Below are positions 1 through 9,188 of a stretch of DNA of 64,000 bases, piece after piece; position 1 is the stretch's first letter; the number at the start of each line of letters is the position of its first letter. The DNA lies in the NCBI RefSeq assembly GCF_001423745.1, contig NZ_LMPC01000004.1, positions 28,006 through 92,005 of the forward strand, read 5' to 3'. A program made the position numbers and the translations under genes. The notes under the pieces are model-generated. The model saw nothing but the letters and a program-made list of their open reading frames with translations, searched no databases and was not told the DNA's origin. The stretch is from Arthrobacter sp. Leaf337. GTDB lineage: Bacteria > Actinomycetota > Actinomycetes > Actinomycetales > Micrococcaceae.

Positions 1-1300
1 CAATGGTGACGGCGTCAGGCGCCGTGCCGACATCGGTGCCGGCGTCGTCGGCAGTGCCGCCGGCCAGCTCCACCAGGAGGTCAACCACGCGCTGCGCGGC
101 GATGCCGGCAACCTGCCAGTCGACGCCGCGTTCGAAACGCTTGGACGCTTCGGAGGGCAGCTTGTGCCGGCGGCGGGAACGGCCAATGGACACCTCGTCA
201 AAGTGCGCCGCCTCAACCAGGACGTTCGACGTCGAATCGCTGACCTCGGTGGCAGCGCCGCCCATAACGCCGGCGATGCCGATCGCTCCGGAACTGTCGG
301 TGATGAGGAGGTCCTCGACGTCGAGCTTGCGCTCCTTGTCGTCCAGGGTAGTGATCTTCTCCCCCGCCACGGCGCGCCGGACCACGATGTCGCCGGACAG
401 CTTGTCCAGGTCATAGCAGTGCGTGGGCTGGCCGAGTTCCAGCATGACGTAGTTGGAGATGTCCACCGGCAGCGAGATGGAGCGGATGCCCGCCAGCCTC
501 AGGCGCGAGACCATCCACGGGGGCGTCGGCCTGGTGGCATCGACGCCGCGGACGGTGCGGGCCACGAAGCGGTCGCAGCCCGGCTTGCCATAGATGGGAG
601 CGTCGTCGTTGAGCTTGACGCCGTAGCCGCCGGCCAGTTCAGCCGGTGCCTGCACCTTTGACGCCGGGTCCGTGAAGGAGGTGCCGGTGGCGTGGGCGTA
701 TTCGCGGGCGACGCCGCGGATGGAGAACGCGTAGCCGCGGTCCGGGGTCACGTTGATCTCGGCGGCCTGGTCGTAGAGGCCCAGGAGTTCCATGGCGTCG
801 GTCCCGATTTCCGGGTCCAGGCCGATGCGGGACAGCACCAGGATGCCGTCGTGGTCCTCGCCGATGCCCAGCTCGCGGACGGAGGCGATCATGCCGGCGG
901 ACAGGTGGCCGTACGTCTTCCGCGCTGAGATGTGGAAGTCTCCGGGCAGCACGGCGCCGGGAAGGGTGACGACGACCTTGTCACCTTCCACGAAGTTGTG
1001 GGCGCCGCAGATGATGCCCTGGACACCGGAGGGGTCGATGCCCTGGCCGGTGAGGGTCTGCTCCTGGCCTTCGGGGACCACGCGGACCTGGCACCAGTTA
1101 ATGGTTTTGCCGTTGGTCTGCGGTTCCTTGACCAGGCTCAGGACCTGGCCCACCACCACGGGACCGCGGAGCGCGTCCGTGGGGCGGTGGACCGCTTCTT
1201 CTTCAAAACCGACCTTGACCAGTTCTGCCATGACGTCTTCGGCCGTTGCTCCGGCCGGTACCTGCGCGAACTCACGCAGCCAGGAAAGTGGGATACGCAC
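1..1300 (-). CDS. pheT: Phenylalanyl-tRNA synthetase beta subunit, 3' end outside window
   Basis: The beta chain of the heterotetrameric class II PheRS carries the tRNA-binding and editing domains. Translation from a GTG at 1300 gives a start VRIPLSWLREF, the usual PheT N-terminus, followed by the tRNA-binding (EMAP-like) fold with the segment ICGAHNFVEGDKV at about residues 100-112. The frame stays open to the window edge (433 codons), so the catalytic-like C-terminal half lies outside. GTG is 2 nt beyond the pheS stop, with a GGAG formed by the last pheS codons 8 nt upstream, so the two subunits are translationally coupled. Confidence 0.96.
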   Translation of the reverse strand, partial: MRIPLSWLREFAQVPAGATAEDVMAELVKVGFEEEAVHRPTDALRGPVVVGQVLSLVKEPQTNGKTINWCQVRVVPEGQEQTLTGQGIDPSGVQGIICGAHNFVEGDKVVVTLPGAVLPGDFHISARKTYGHLSAGMIASVRELGIGEDHDGILVLSRIGLDPEIGTDAMELLGLYDQAAEINVTPDRGYAFSIRGVAREYAHATGTSFTDPASKVQAPAELAGGYGVKLNDDAPIYGKPGCDRFVARTVRGVDATRPTPPWMVSRLRLAGIRSISLPVDISNYVMLELGQPTHCYDLDKLSGDIVVRRAVAGEKITTLDDKERKLDVEDLLITDSSGAIGIAGVMGGAATEVSDSTSNVLVEAAHFDEVSIGRSRRRHKLPSEASKRFERGVDWQVAGIAAQRVVDLLVELAGGTADDAGTDVGTAPDAVTI

Positions 1301-1302
1301 TG

Positions 1303-2364
<1,062 letters not shown>

Positions 2365-2641
2365 CTACTGTTCTTAGCTACGAGTCGGGTCTCGCCAGCG
2401 AGCTGTCCAGCTGCATTCGGGTCCACCGGCAGCGTGTCCGTCACTGGCTTGTCGTTCCGCACGGCCCTTCAGGGGCCGCGTGAAGTGACAAAGGGCAGGG
2501 CTCGCCGGTATTCGTCCGGCGGGCACTCTCCCCCAGTCTAGTTGAAGGCGCAACGCTGAACGCGCCAGAGCACGGACGTGACGCCCCCGCAGGCGGGTGG
2601 TAGGAGGGACGGGGATTACCGCCTCCCGCTACCATGGCCTC
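2365..2641. other. Divergent spacer between pheS and a hypothetical gene
   Basis: This 277-nt spacer holds the leader of pheST on the minus strand and the promoter of the gene at 2642 on the plus strand. A hairpin at 2460-2482 (stem CACG-GCCC with GGGC-CG-CGTG) lies about 100 nt upstream of pheS. I saw no Phe-rich leader peptide and no T-box sequence, so attenuation is not supported. Confidence 0.5.
2630..2635 (+). promoter_or_regulatory. -10 element for a leaderless transcript
   Basis: TACCAT ends 6 nt before the ATG at 2642. This matches the actinobacterial TANNNT element placed so that transcription starts at the initiation codon. No Shine-Dalgarno sequence is present. Confidence 0.5.
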
Positions 2642-3202
2642 ATGACCTCCGGACAGCGGCTTCGGCAGATCGCCAACGTGCTGAATGCAACGACTCTCCT
2701 GGGCCTGTTGCTGGCCAGGTGCGCCGGGACGGCTGTGCGCCCCGGTCCGGGCGGCCTGCTGATCGCCACGGGCTACCAGTGGCGGCTCCCCTTCGCCCAG
2801 GCGTTCACGGTGGGCAACGTGGTGCTGTTCCGGGCGGAGGCGCCGGAGGCGCTGTCCAACAAGCTTCTGCTGGGCCACGAGGAGCGGCACAGCAGCCAGT
2901 ACGCCTGGTGCCTGGGCCTGCCGTTCCTGCCGCTGTATTTCATCGCGGCCGGGTGGTCGCAGCTGCGGACGGGCAACCCGGGGTCCGCCAACGTCTTTGA
3001 ACGCCTCGCCGGGCTGGAGGCCGGCGGTTACATGGACCGGCACGTCCGCGAAGCGGGCAATGCACCGGACACCAAAACGGACGGCCGCCGGGCGGTTCAC
3101 CGTCCGTTGGGCAACCGCTCGCTGGGCAACCGTCCGTTAGGCAAAGGCAGACCAGGCAAACGCCGCAAGGGCAACACCGCTCCCGATGGAATTGAGGCTT
3201 GA
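2642..3202 (+). CDS. Hypothetical protein with an HExxH motif
   Basis: Function unknown, 186 residues. Around residue 80 it has GHEERHSSQYA, where HEERH fits the HExxH zinc-binding signature, followed by a hydrophobic stretch FLPLYFIAAGW that could sit in or on the membrane. A small membrane-associated metalloprotease or a zinc-binding protein is possible but unproven. The last 45 residues are basic and repetitive (RPLGNRSLGNRPLGK), which suggests a nucleic-acid or surface contact, or a poorly conserved tail. The start is set by the -10 element 6 nt upstream; an in-frame start at 2597 would precede that promoter. The SIMPL gene follows after one base. Confidence 0.75.
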   Translation: MTSGQRLRQIANVLNATTLLGLLLARCAGTAVRPGPGGLLIATGYQWRLPFAQAFTVGNVVLFRAEAPEALSNKLLLGHEERHSSQYAWCLGLPFLPLYFIAAGWSQLRTGNPGSANVFERLAGLEAGGYMDRHVREAGNAPDTKTDGRRAVHRPLGNRSLGNRPLGKGRPGKRRKGNTAPDGIEA

Positions 3203-3203
3203 G

Positions 3204-3848
3204 ATGACCGACATCGCCAGGACCGTCACAGTAACCGGCTCCGGAACTGCCGAAGCTGTGCCGGACCTACTGACCGTCTCCATCGGCGTGGAGTGCCGCC
3301 AGGAGGACGTGGGCGCTGCGTATGCGGCAGCAGGCAGGGCCTCGGCCGCGATTTCGGCGGTCCTGCGTGAGCACGGCGTCCCGGACGCGGACATCAGCAC
3401 CTCGGGCCTCAACGTCCGGGCGGACGTGGTGTGGAAAGAGGGCCAGGGCCAGACGGTGACGGGGTACGTTGCATCAAGCGTCCTGGCGGTGCGGCTCCGC
3501 GATGTTCCCGGTTCCTCGGACGTCATCTCAGCGGCCGTGGCCGCGGGCGGCAACGATGTCCGGCTGAACGGATTGGAGCTCGGGTTCGCAGATCCGGCCG
3601 CAGTCACGGCGCGGGCACGCGAAGCCGCCTGGCAGGATGCCCTCGCCACAGCCACACAGTTTGCGTCGCTGGCCGGCACCGCACTCGGACCGGTTGTTTC
3701 CGTCACCCAGCAGCCTGCGGCGTCGGCTCCGATTCCGGTGGCGAAGATGCAGCGCGCCATGGCCACAGACTCCGTGGGGATCGAGGCCGGGCAGTCGAGC
3801 GTGTCGGCGACAGTGGGCGTCGTCTGGGAACTTCGCGACCGCAGCTAG
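3204..3848 (+). CDS. SIMPL domain-containing protein (DUF541 family)
   Basis: The 214 residues match the SIMPL/DUF541 family. The N-terminal pattern VTGSGTAEAVPDLLTVSIGV and the central segment TSGLNVRADVVWKEGQ followed by VTGYVASSVLAVRLRD are typical. Members are usually periplasmic or surface proteins, but no signal peptide is visible here, so this copy looks cytoplasmic. No reaction is established for the bacterial family. I chose ATG 3204 because GAGG lies 7 nt upstream and it follows the previous stop directly. ATG 3186 would overlap the upstream gene by 17 nt. Confidence 0.85.
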   Translation: MTDIARTVTVTGSGTAEAVPDLLTVSIGVECRQEDVGAAYAAAGRASAAISAVLREHGVPDADISTSGLNVRADVVWKEGQGQTVTGYVASSVLAVRLRDVPGSSDVISAAVAAGGNDVRLNGLELGFADPAAVTARAREAAWQDALATATQFASLAGTALGPVVSVTQQPAASAPIPVAKMQRAMATDSVGIEAGQSSVSATVGVVWELRDRS

Positions 3849-3874
3849 CGCCGCGGCCGGCGAGCGCCGCGGCA

Positions 3875-3926
3875 GGTTAGCGGACTGTGCCGGGTTAGTG
3901 GACTGTGCCGGTTAGTGGACTGTGCC
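3875..3926. repeat. Three tandem 18-bp copies covering the pcp stop codon
   Basis: The unit ggttagtggactgtgccg occurs at 3875-3892 (with one base changed), 3893-3910, and 3911-3926 (short by one G). On the minus strand each copy reads Gly-Thr-Val-His-stop. The copy nearest the gene is the true C-terminus of pcp, and the other two are duplicates of it downstream of the stop. Confidence 0.85.
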
Positions 3927-4562
3927 TGCGGACAGCTTGAGGTCCGCCGTCGTGGCCAGGGCGGTACGGACGACGACGGCGAGCGCCTCCGCCATCACGG
4001 CTGCGGGCAGCGACGGAGTACCGCTGCCCTTGGGCACCTGCCCGGTCTCATACGGGACATGAACGAAGCCGCCCCGCGTTGCGGAGGCGCCGGTTCCGGC
4101 GTTCAGCGAGTGCATCAGGGCGTAAAAAATATGGTTGCAGACGTAGGTGCCGGCGCTTTGGGAAACCTCGGCCGGGATCCCGGCGGTTCGAAGTGCCCCC
4201 AGCGCAGCCTTCACGGGCAGTGAGCTGAAATAGGCTGCCGGGCCGCCGGGGACCACTTCCTCGTCCACGGGGCGGTTTCCGGCATTGTCCGGGATACGGG
4301 CGTCGTCGCAGTTGATGGCGACGCGCTCCAGGGAGATCCGCGGACGTCCGCCGGCCTGGCCGACGCAGACCACAAGATCAGGGCTATGGCGCCGCAGGGC
4401 ATCCTCCAGCACCGTGACGGATTGCCCGAACACGCACGGCAGTTCCAGGGCAGCGACGGCGTGGCCCTCCGCCTTCAGGATTTCCGAAGCTGCCGCTGCG
4501 GCGGTCCAGGACGGGTTGGTGGTTTCGCCGCCGAACGGTTCGAACCCGGTCAGGAGAATCAT
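3912..4562 (-). CDS. pcp: Pyrrolidone-carboxylate (pyroglutamyl) peptidase
   Basis: Cysteine peptidase of family C15 that removes N-terminal pyroglutamate from peptides in the cytoplasm. It has 216 residues, the usual length. The start MILLTGFEPFGGE is the family N-terminus. Catalytic residues are visible as Glu in LERVAIN, Cys in AGTYVCNHIFY and His in GGFVHVPYE. ATG 4562 is preferred over an upstream in-frame ATG because the family begins here and TACGCT lies 7 nt before it, which gives a leaderless start. It is convergent with the SIMPL gene. Confidence 0.96.
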   Translation of the reverse strand: MILLTGFEPFGGETTNPSWTAAAAASEILKAEGHAVAALELPCVFGQSVTVLEDALRRHSPDLVVCVGQAGGRPRISLERVAINCDDARIPDNAGNRPVDEEVVPGGPAAYFSSLPVKAALGALRTAGIPAEVSQSAGTYVCNHIFYALMHSLNAGTGASATRGGFVHVPYETGQVPKGSGTPSLPAAVMAEALAVVVRTALATTADLKLSAGTVH

Positions 4563-4569
4563 GGGCCCC

Positions 4570-4575
4570 AGCGTA
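4570..4575 (-). promoter_or_regulatory. -10 element for leaderless pcp mRNA
   Basis: TACGCT on the minus strand ends 7 nt before the pcp ATG at 4562, and no Shine-Dalgarno sequence is present. Confidence 0.45.
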
Positions 4576-4615
4576 GCAAGACCCCCACACGGGTGGCCCG
4601 GGCCTTGACTTATAT

Positions 4616-4631
4616 TCGAACATACCTTCGA
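4616..4631 (+). promoter_or_regulatory. LexA (SOS) box of the radical SAM gene
   Basis: TCGAACATACCTTCGA differs by one base from the palindrome TCGAAC-N4-GTTCGA. A TTGACT at 4605-4610 sits just upstream, so the operator fills the spacer of a probable promoter 10-25 nt before the ATG at 4641. Confidence 0.8.
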
Positions 4632-4640
4632 ATAGTAACC

Positions 4641-5774
4641 ATGAGATGGGACGCACAAGCACTCCGGCCGGCGCCTGCGGGCAACAACGCAGACAACAGC
4701 GCAAGCAACGCGACAGCAGCCGCCCCAGCCGTTGAAGCGTTGCTGCCGCTGGCCGGGCTCGTGCGTTCCGTCTCAACCCCCGAATTTGCCGGGGTCACTT
4801 TCCATGAGGTCACCGCCAAATCGGTGCTCAACAAAGTGGCGGCCGGTTCCCGCATGCCCTTTGAATGGACCGTGAATCCCTATCGCGGCTGCAGCCATGC
4901 CTGCGTCTATTGTTTTGCCCGCAAGAGCCACACCTATCTGGACTTTGATGCCGGCCTGGATTTTGACAGCCAAGTGGTGGTCAAGATCAACGCTGCCGAC
5001 GTCCTGCGGAAGGAACTTGCCAAGCCTTCCTGGGGTCATCACCACGTGGCCTTGGGCACCAACACGGATCCATACCAGCGCGCCGAGGGCCGCTATCAGC
5101 TGATGCCCGGCATCATCCGCGCGCTTGCCGATTCAGGAACGCCGCTGTCCATCCTCACCAAGGGGACCCTGCTGGCCAGGGACATCCCGCTGCTGAAGCA
5201 CGCCGCCGCACAGGTGCCGGTCGGGATCGGGATTTCGCTGGCCATGACGGACGAGCAGCTGTCCGAGGCAGTCGAGCCCGGCACGCCGGGACCCAGGGCG
5301 CGGCTCAAGCTGGTCTCGAGGTTGCGCGAAGCCGGCTTGCCGTGCGGCGTCATGGCGATGCCCATCCTGCCGTGGCTTTCCGACAGCGACGACGCCCTGG
5401 ACTCACTTTTTGGTTCACTCGCCGCGGCAGGCGCTACGGGTGTCACGGCCGGCGCCCTTTACCTAAAGCCGGGTACGCGTGAGTGGTTCATGCAATGGAT
5501 CGCGGCCCGACACCCCGAACTGGCGGGCCGTTACCGCAGGCTGTACGGCACAGGGTCCTACGCATCCAAGGAGTACCGCGAATGGCTCGCAGGACGGATC
5601 CGCTACTTCAAGGCCCGGCACGGCTTTTCCGGTTCGCACGGCTTCAGCCACCGCGACCTGGCCCAGGACGCCAGGGACGAAGAAGCACAGTATCCCGCCG
5701 GCAGCATGCCCGAAGCCCGTACCGGCCCGGGCGCGAATTCCGTTGTGGGATCCGCGCAGCCCACGCTGTTCTGA
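4641..5774 (+). CDS. Rv2578c-type radical SAM protein, SOS-controlled
   Basis: Radical SAM protein of 377 residues. The segment NPYRGCSHACVYCFARKSH near residue 80 carries the CxxxCxxC ligands for a 4Fe-4S cluster that cleaves S-adenosylmethionine. The family, named after M. tuberculosis Rv2578c and resembling spore-photoproduct-lyase-like proteins, has no settled substrate. The start at 4641 follows a LexA operator directly. As I recall, Rv2578c also belongs to the mycobacterial LexA regulon, so a role in DNA damage response or repair is likely. The C-terminus is low-complexity and poorly conserved. Confidence 0.93.
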   Translation: MRWDAQALRPAPAGNNADNSASNATAAAPAVEALLPLAGLVRSVSTPEFAGVTFHEVTAKSVLNKVAAGSRMPFEWTVNPYRGCSHACVYCFARKSHTYLDFDAGLDFDSQVVVKINAADVLRKELAKPSWGHHHVALGTNTDPYQRAEGRYQLMPGIIRALADSGTPLSILTKGTLLARDIPLLKHAAAQVPVGIGISLAMTDEQLSEAVEPGTPGPRARLKLVSRLREAGLPCGVMAMPILPWLSDSDDALDSLFGSLAAAGATGVTAGALYLKPGTREWFMQWIAARHPELAGRYRRLYGTGSYASKEYREWLAGRIRYFKARHGFSGSHGFSHRDLAQDARDEEAQYPAGSMPEARTGPGANSVVGSAQPTLF

Positions 5775-5807
5775 CCGTGCGTTCCAACCCTGCGGGTTTA
5801 AACGCTT

Positions 5808-5844
5808 CCGGCTCCGGTGCTGCCATGGGCAGGGCCGGAGCCGG
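5808..5844. terminator. Hairpin between convergent genes
   Basis: CCGGCTCCGG at 5808-5817 pairs with CCGGAGCCGG at 5835-5844. It lies between the ends of the radical SAM gene and metQ. There is no T-tract on either strand, so termination is inferred from position only. Confidence 0.4.
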
Positions 5845-5895
5845 AGTGCGTTCCTGAGTGTCCAGGACGGGTTGCGTGGCCGGAATGGCTGACGG

Positions 5896-6699
5896 TTAGC
5901 TGGCCGGGATGACCAGGCCCTTGAACTTCGTGTTGATGAAGTCCTTCATCTCCTGCGAGGTCAGGATCTTGAAGAGCTTCTGCACGCGCGGGTCGTCCTT
6001 CATTTCAGCCTTGACCGCCAGGACGTTGTAGTACGCACTGTCCTTGCCCTCCACGAGTAACTGCTTGTCGGCGCTCAGCCCGGCGGGCAGGGCGAAGGCC
6101 AGCGTAACGATCGCGGCGTCCTTGTCATTGAGAGCCTGCGGAAGGCTGGCGTTCTCGATCTCGGTGAACTCCAGGTTTTTCGGGTTCGCCTTGACGTCCT
6201 TGAGCGTGATCGGGTTTTCGGTGACTTCAATGAGCCCCTTCGACGCCAGCAGTTTGAGGGCGCGGGACTCGTTGGTGGGGTCGTTGGGGATGGCCACCGA
6301 AGCGCCGTCGGGAAGGGCATCCAGGCTGGCGATGTCGTTGGAGTAAAGGGCCATCGGGGGCAGATAGACCTTGCCGACACTCACGAGGTTCTTGCCGGAA
6401 GCCTTGTTGTAGGTTTCCAGGAAGGTCGAATTCTGGAACAGGTTGGCGTCAATGTCGCCGTCGCTTACAGCGGGGTTCGGCGTGTTGTAGTCGCTGAACT
6501 CCTTGTACTCCACCGTGAGGCCTTCCTTGGGGGCGAGTTCACGCTGGACGTGCTTGAGCATGTCGCCGGCCGGCACCGCAAGGGCACCCACCTTGATGGT
6601 TTCGGCGGATCCGGCGGAGCTGCCGGCGCCGCAGGCAGACAAAGCGAGTATGGCGGCTACTCCGGTTGCGGCGGCTTTCAGGACGTGTGATCGGAACAT
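5896..6699 (-). CDS. metQ: Methionine ABC transporter substrate-binding lipoprotein
   Basis: Extracytoplasmic NLPA-family receptor for methionine, lipid-anchored on the outer face of the membrane. It has 267 residues. The signal peptide runs from MFRSHVLKAA to the lipobox LALSAC, with the acylated Cys near residue 24. Typical MetQ segments include EYKEFSDYNTPNPAVSDGDI and NLFQNSTFLETYN. The start ATG 6699 has GAAAGAG upstream; longer readings of this frame would run back through metI. It is the last gene of metN-metI-metQ. Confidence 0.96.
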   Translation of the reverse strand: MFRSHVLKAAATGVAAILALSACGAGSSAGSAETIKVGALAVPAGDMLKHVQRELAPKEGLTVEYKEFSDYNTPNPAVSDGDIDANLFQNSTFLETYNKASGKNLVSVGKVYLPPMALYSNDIASLDALPDGASVAIPNDPTNESRALKLLASKGLIEVTENPITLKDVKANPKNLEFTEIENASLPQALNDKDAAIVTLAFALPAGLSADKQLLVEGKDSAYYNVLAVKAEMKDDPRVQKLFKILTSQEMKDFINTKFKGLVIPAS

Positions 6700-6785
6700 T
6701 GGAACTCTTTCGCGGAATGGATCATGTGAGGGAAATGAAGCAGGAGGGAGCACCGTCGCGGTTCTTACCGCCGGGTGAAGAGCCG

Positions 6786-7487
6786 CTATCGGTGCGACAG
6801 GCGGCGTGCGGCGAAGTTGCCGAGCGACTGGAAGACCTGCACCAGCAGGATCAGCAGGATCACTACACCGAACATGTACTCGGGGCTGTAACGCTGATAG
6901 CCGTAGCGGAAGGCAACGTCGCCCAGTCCGCCGCCGCCAACGGCGCCCACCATGGCGGAGTATCCGATCAGTCCGACGACAGTGGTGGACAGCCCGAGCG
7001 CCAGGGCAGGAACGGCCTCGGCCACCATCACCCTGGTCAGGATGGTCCACCGGGTGGCACCCAACGATTCGGCGGCTTCGATCAGCCCCCGGGGAACTTC
7101 GCGGATGCCGATCTCCACGAGGCGAGCGAAGAAGGGGATGCCGGCGATGGTCAGCGGCACGATGGCGGCTGTTGCGCCGATGAAGGAGCCCACCAGCAGT
7201 CGGGTGAAGGGAATCAGCAGGATCATCAGGATGATGAACGGGATGGACCGGCCAATGTTCACTGCCACGTCCAGCAGGCGGTTGATGACCGTGCCGAGGA
7301 TCCTGCTGCCGAACGGCTTGGCGAGGAGCCCGCCGGGCTCGGTGGTCACGAGGAGGACACCGGCGGCCAGGCCGAACACCACCGTGAACAGCAGGCTGAA
7401 GCCCACCGTGTAGAACGTCTCGCCTGTGCCCTTGAGTATCGTCTCGAACAGGTCCCGCCAGAAGTACGGGTCGTCGCGGTCGATCAT
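6786..7487 (-). CDS. metI: Methionine ABC transporter permease
   Basis: The 233-residue permease is the membrane core of the MetNIQ importer, with five or so membrane segments. The EAA-type loop that contacts MetN is visible as LIEAAESLGATRWTILTRV near residue 145, and GYSAMVGAVGGGGLGDVAFR is the usual MetI C-terminal signature. It overlaps the end of metN by 4 nt, so the two are translationally coupled. Confidence 0.97.
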   Translation of the reverse strand: MIDRDDPYFWRDLFETILKGTGETFYTVGFSLLFTVVFGLAAGVLLVTTEPGGLLAKPFGSRILGTVINRLLDVAVNIGRSIPFIILMILLIPFTRLLVGSFIGATAAIVPLTIAGIPFFARLVEIGIREVPRGLIEAAESLGATRWTILTRVMVAEAVPALALGLSTTVVGLIGYSAMVGAVGGGGLGDVAFRYGYQRYSPEYMFGVVILLILLVQVFQSLGNFAARRLSHR

Positions 7488-8464
7488 TTAATGACCTCCA
7501 CAAAGAGTCCCTGGGTGCGAAGGTCGGCCACTGCAGCGGCAACCGCCGATGCTTCGCCCGGCAGTTCCAGCCGGGTGCGGCCGGTCTGCCGGCCATGGAT
7601 GGTTTCCACGGCCGCGCCGAGGATCCCGACGTCGATGCCGTGCCGGCGGGCGAGCCGCGCAATGACCGGACTGTCGGAGGTGGCTCCGGTGAAGGTGATT
7701 TCGATGATGGTGTTGTCCGTTTCCGGTATGTCGCCGAGCGGGAAGAGCGCGTGACCCAGCAAGGACTTCTCGGTGGTCAGCAACTGCTCCACAGGCCCCT
7801 GTTCCAGGACCCTGCCCTCGCTCATGACGGCGGCCGCGTCGCAGATGCGCTTGACCACGTCCATTTCGTGCGTGATGAGCAGGACCGTGAGGCCCATGTC
7901 CTTGCTGAGCTGCCGGATGAGGTCCAGGATCTGGGTGGTGGTTTCGGGGTCCAGCGCGGAAGTTGCCTCGTCGCTGAGCAGAACGGATGGCTTGGATGCC
8001 AACGCGCGGGCAATCCCGACCCGCTGCTTTTGGCCGCCGGACAGCTGTGCCGGATACGCGGCCGCTTTGCCGTGGAGTCCCACCCGCTCGAGTATTTCCA
8101 AAGCCTGTGACCGCCGCGCGGCGCGCCCCGCTCCGGTAATTTCGAGGGACAGCTCCACGTTGGCCTGCACGGTCCGGCTGCTGAGCAGGTTGAAATGCTG
8201 GAAGATCATGCCGATGTTGTGCCGCGCGCTGCGCAGCCCGGCACCGGTCAGGGAGGTGACGTCGCGGCCGTCCACCACGACAGATCCGGAATCCGGGCGC
8301 TCCAGCGAATTGATGGTGCGGATCAGGGTGCTCTTGCCGGCACCGCTTTGGCCGACGACGCCGAAGATCTCACCGCGCCCGACTGTCAGCGAAACGTCGT
8401 CGAGCGCACGGACCGCCGTCTCACCGGAGCCGTAGCTCTTCGACACCCGTTCTACGGAAATCAT
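7484..8464 (-). CDS. metN: Methionine ABC transporter ATP-binding protein
   Basis: ATPase of the MetNIQ methionine importer, 326 residues. Walker A is GQSGAGKST near residue 38, the ABC signature is LSGGQKQRVGIARAL, and Walker B is VLLSDEATSALDP. Residues about 250-326 form the NIL/ACT-type regulatory domain, which in E. coli MetN binds methionine and gives trans-inhibition; the segment IIEITFTG opens it. It is the first gene of the operon. An inverted repeat at 8502-8527 lies upstream. Confidence 0.97.
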   Translation of the reverse strand: MISVERVSKSYGSGETAVRALDDVSLTVGRGEIFGVVGQSGAGKSTLIRTINSLERPDSGSVVVDGRDVTSLTGAGLRSARHNIGMIFQHFNLLSSRTVQANVELSLEITGAGRAARRSQALEILERVGLHGKAAAYPAQLSGGQKQRVGIARALASKPSVLLSDEATSALDPETTTQILDLIRQLSKDMGLTVLLITHEMDVVKRICDAAAVMSEGRVLEQGPVEQLLTTEKSLLGHALFPLGDIPETDNTIIEITFTGATSDSPVIARLARRHGIDVGILGAAVETIHGRQTGRTRLELPGEASAVAAAVADLRTQGLFVEVIK

Positions 8465-8501
8465 GGGGCTCCCTGTGATGGCTCAAATCCTCGCGGAACG
8501 A

Positions 8502-8527
8502 TTGTCCGCAAAAGCGGGTGCGGACAA
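8502..8527 (-). promoter_or_regulatory. Inverted repeat upstream of metN
   Basis: TTGTCCGC at 8502-8509 pairs exactly with GCGGACAA at 8520-8527 across 10 nt, 38-63 nt before metN. It could be a repressor operator or an RNA hairpin in the leader. It does not resemble a SAM riboswitch core that I know. Methionine-responsive control is inferred from location only. Confidence 0.45.
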
Positions 8528-8622
8528 CGTCCCCACCCAACCTAAGAATTCTGCCAAGAAGCCATAGAACGCGCCCAATCCGAATTTATTCCGCCGAAAC
8601 GGGTTTCAGCACTCGGATAATT

Positions 8623-9075
8623 TCACGAATCCAGCGGAAGCCGCTCTGAACCGGCAACCGCGGCCAGCAGGGCCCGGACAATCGGGAAATCCGCCGGGAT
8701 CCAAGGGAGGGTGAGAGCTTCGTCACTTTCCGCCAGGCTGATCCAGCGCAGTTCGTCGTGGTCTTCAAGCGGGCGGGGTTCGCCGTCCGCGATCTCGGCA
8801 AACCAGACGCGCATTGCGGCTTTGGAGTTGAGCGGCCAGCCCGCAGCGGATTCCGCCAGCAACTCAGCGCCCAGCCGGACGCCAATGCCCAGTTCTTCCC
8901 GGAGCTCGCGGTGCAGGGCGTCTTCGGCAGCTTCGAGCGGCTCCACCTTGCCGCCCGGGAACTCCCACATCCCGGCGAACTGGGGAGGCGCCGTCCGGCG
9001 CGCCACCAGGAGCCGGGCCGGGGCGCTCAGGGAATCCACAACAGCTCCGCCAACAACATTGATCAGTCCAGTCAC
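8623..9075 (-). CDS. Nudix hydrolase, MutT-like
   Basis: The 150-residue single Nudix domain has the Nudix box GGKVEPLEAAEDALHRELRE followed by ELGI, which meets GX5EX7REUXEEXGU. The surrounding pattern (RRTAPPQFAGMWEFPGGK) is that of MutT and CTP-pyrophosphohydrolase-type enzymes, which clean oxidised or modified nucleotides such as 8-oxo-dGTP. The true substrate cannot be read from sequence. The start is GTG 9075, with TAGACT 6 nt upstream and no Shine-Dalgarno sequence, so it is probably leaderless. Confidence 0.93.
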   Translation of the reverse strand: MTGLINVVGGAVVDSLSAPARLLVARRTAPPQFAGMWEFPGGKVEPLEAAEDALHRELREELGIGVRLGAELLAESAAGWPLNSKAAMRVWFAEIADGEPRPLEDHDELRWISLAESDEALTLPWIPADFPIVRALLAAVAGSERLPLDS

Positions 9076-9081
9076 CGCAAC

Positions 9082-9087
9082 AGTCTA
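9082..9087 (-). promoter_or_regulatory. -10 element for leaderless Nudix gene
   Basis: TAGACT on the minus strand ends 6 nt before the GTG at 9075. Confidence 0.45.
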
Positions 9088-9188
9088 TGGGGGACAATGG
9101 TGGTGGCCGGTTCCGCCGGCGTCGTCCCCGAACGGCAGTCACCCAAATACGGCGACCCGGAATACGGCCCCCTCCCCCATCGTTGCAG

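Noticed and set aside
2365..2641. T-box or Phe leader peptide before pheS
   Set aside because: There is no TGGNACC-type T-box sequence and no Phe-rich short ORF.
3101..3160. Minisatellite or CRISPR-like repeat
   Set aside because: The short repeats are within the coding tail of the gene at 2642 and have no spacer structure.
4525..4545. A tRNA-like GGTTCGAA sequence
   Set aside because: It encodes part of pcp and has no matching cloverleaf arms. The same holds for a similar match near 24145.
8465..8622. SAM riboswitch before metN
   Set aside because: Apart from one inverted repeat there is no set of conserved helices or motif of a SAM class that I recognise.
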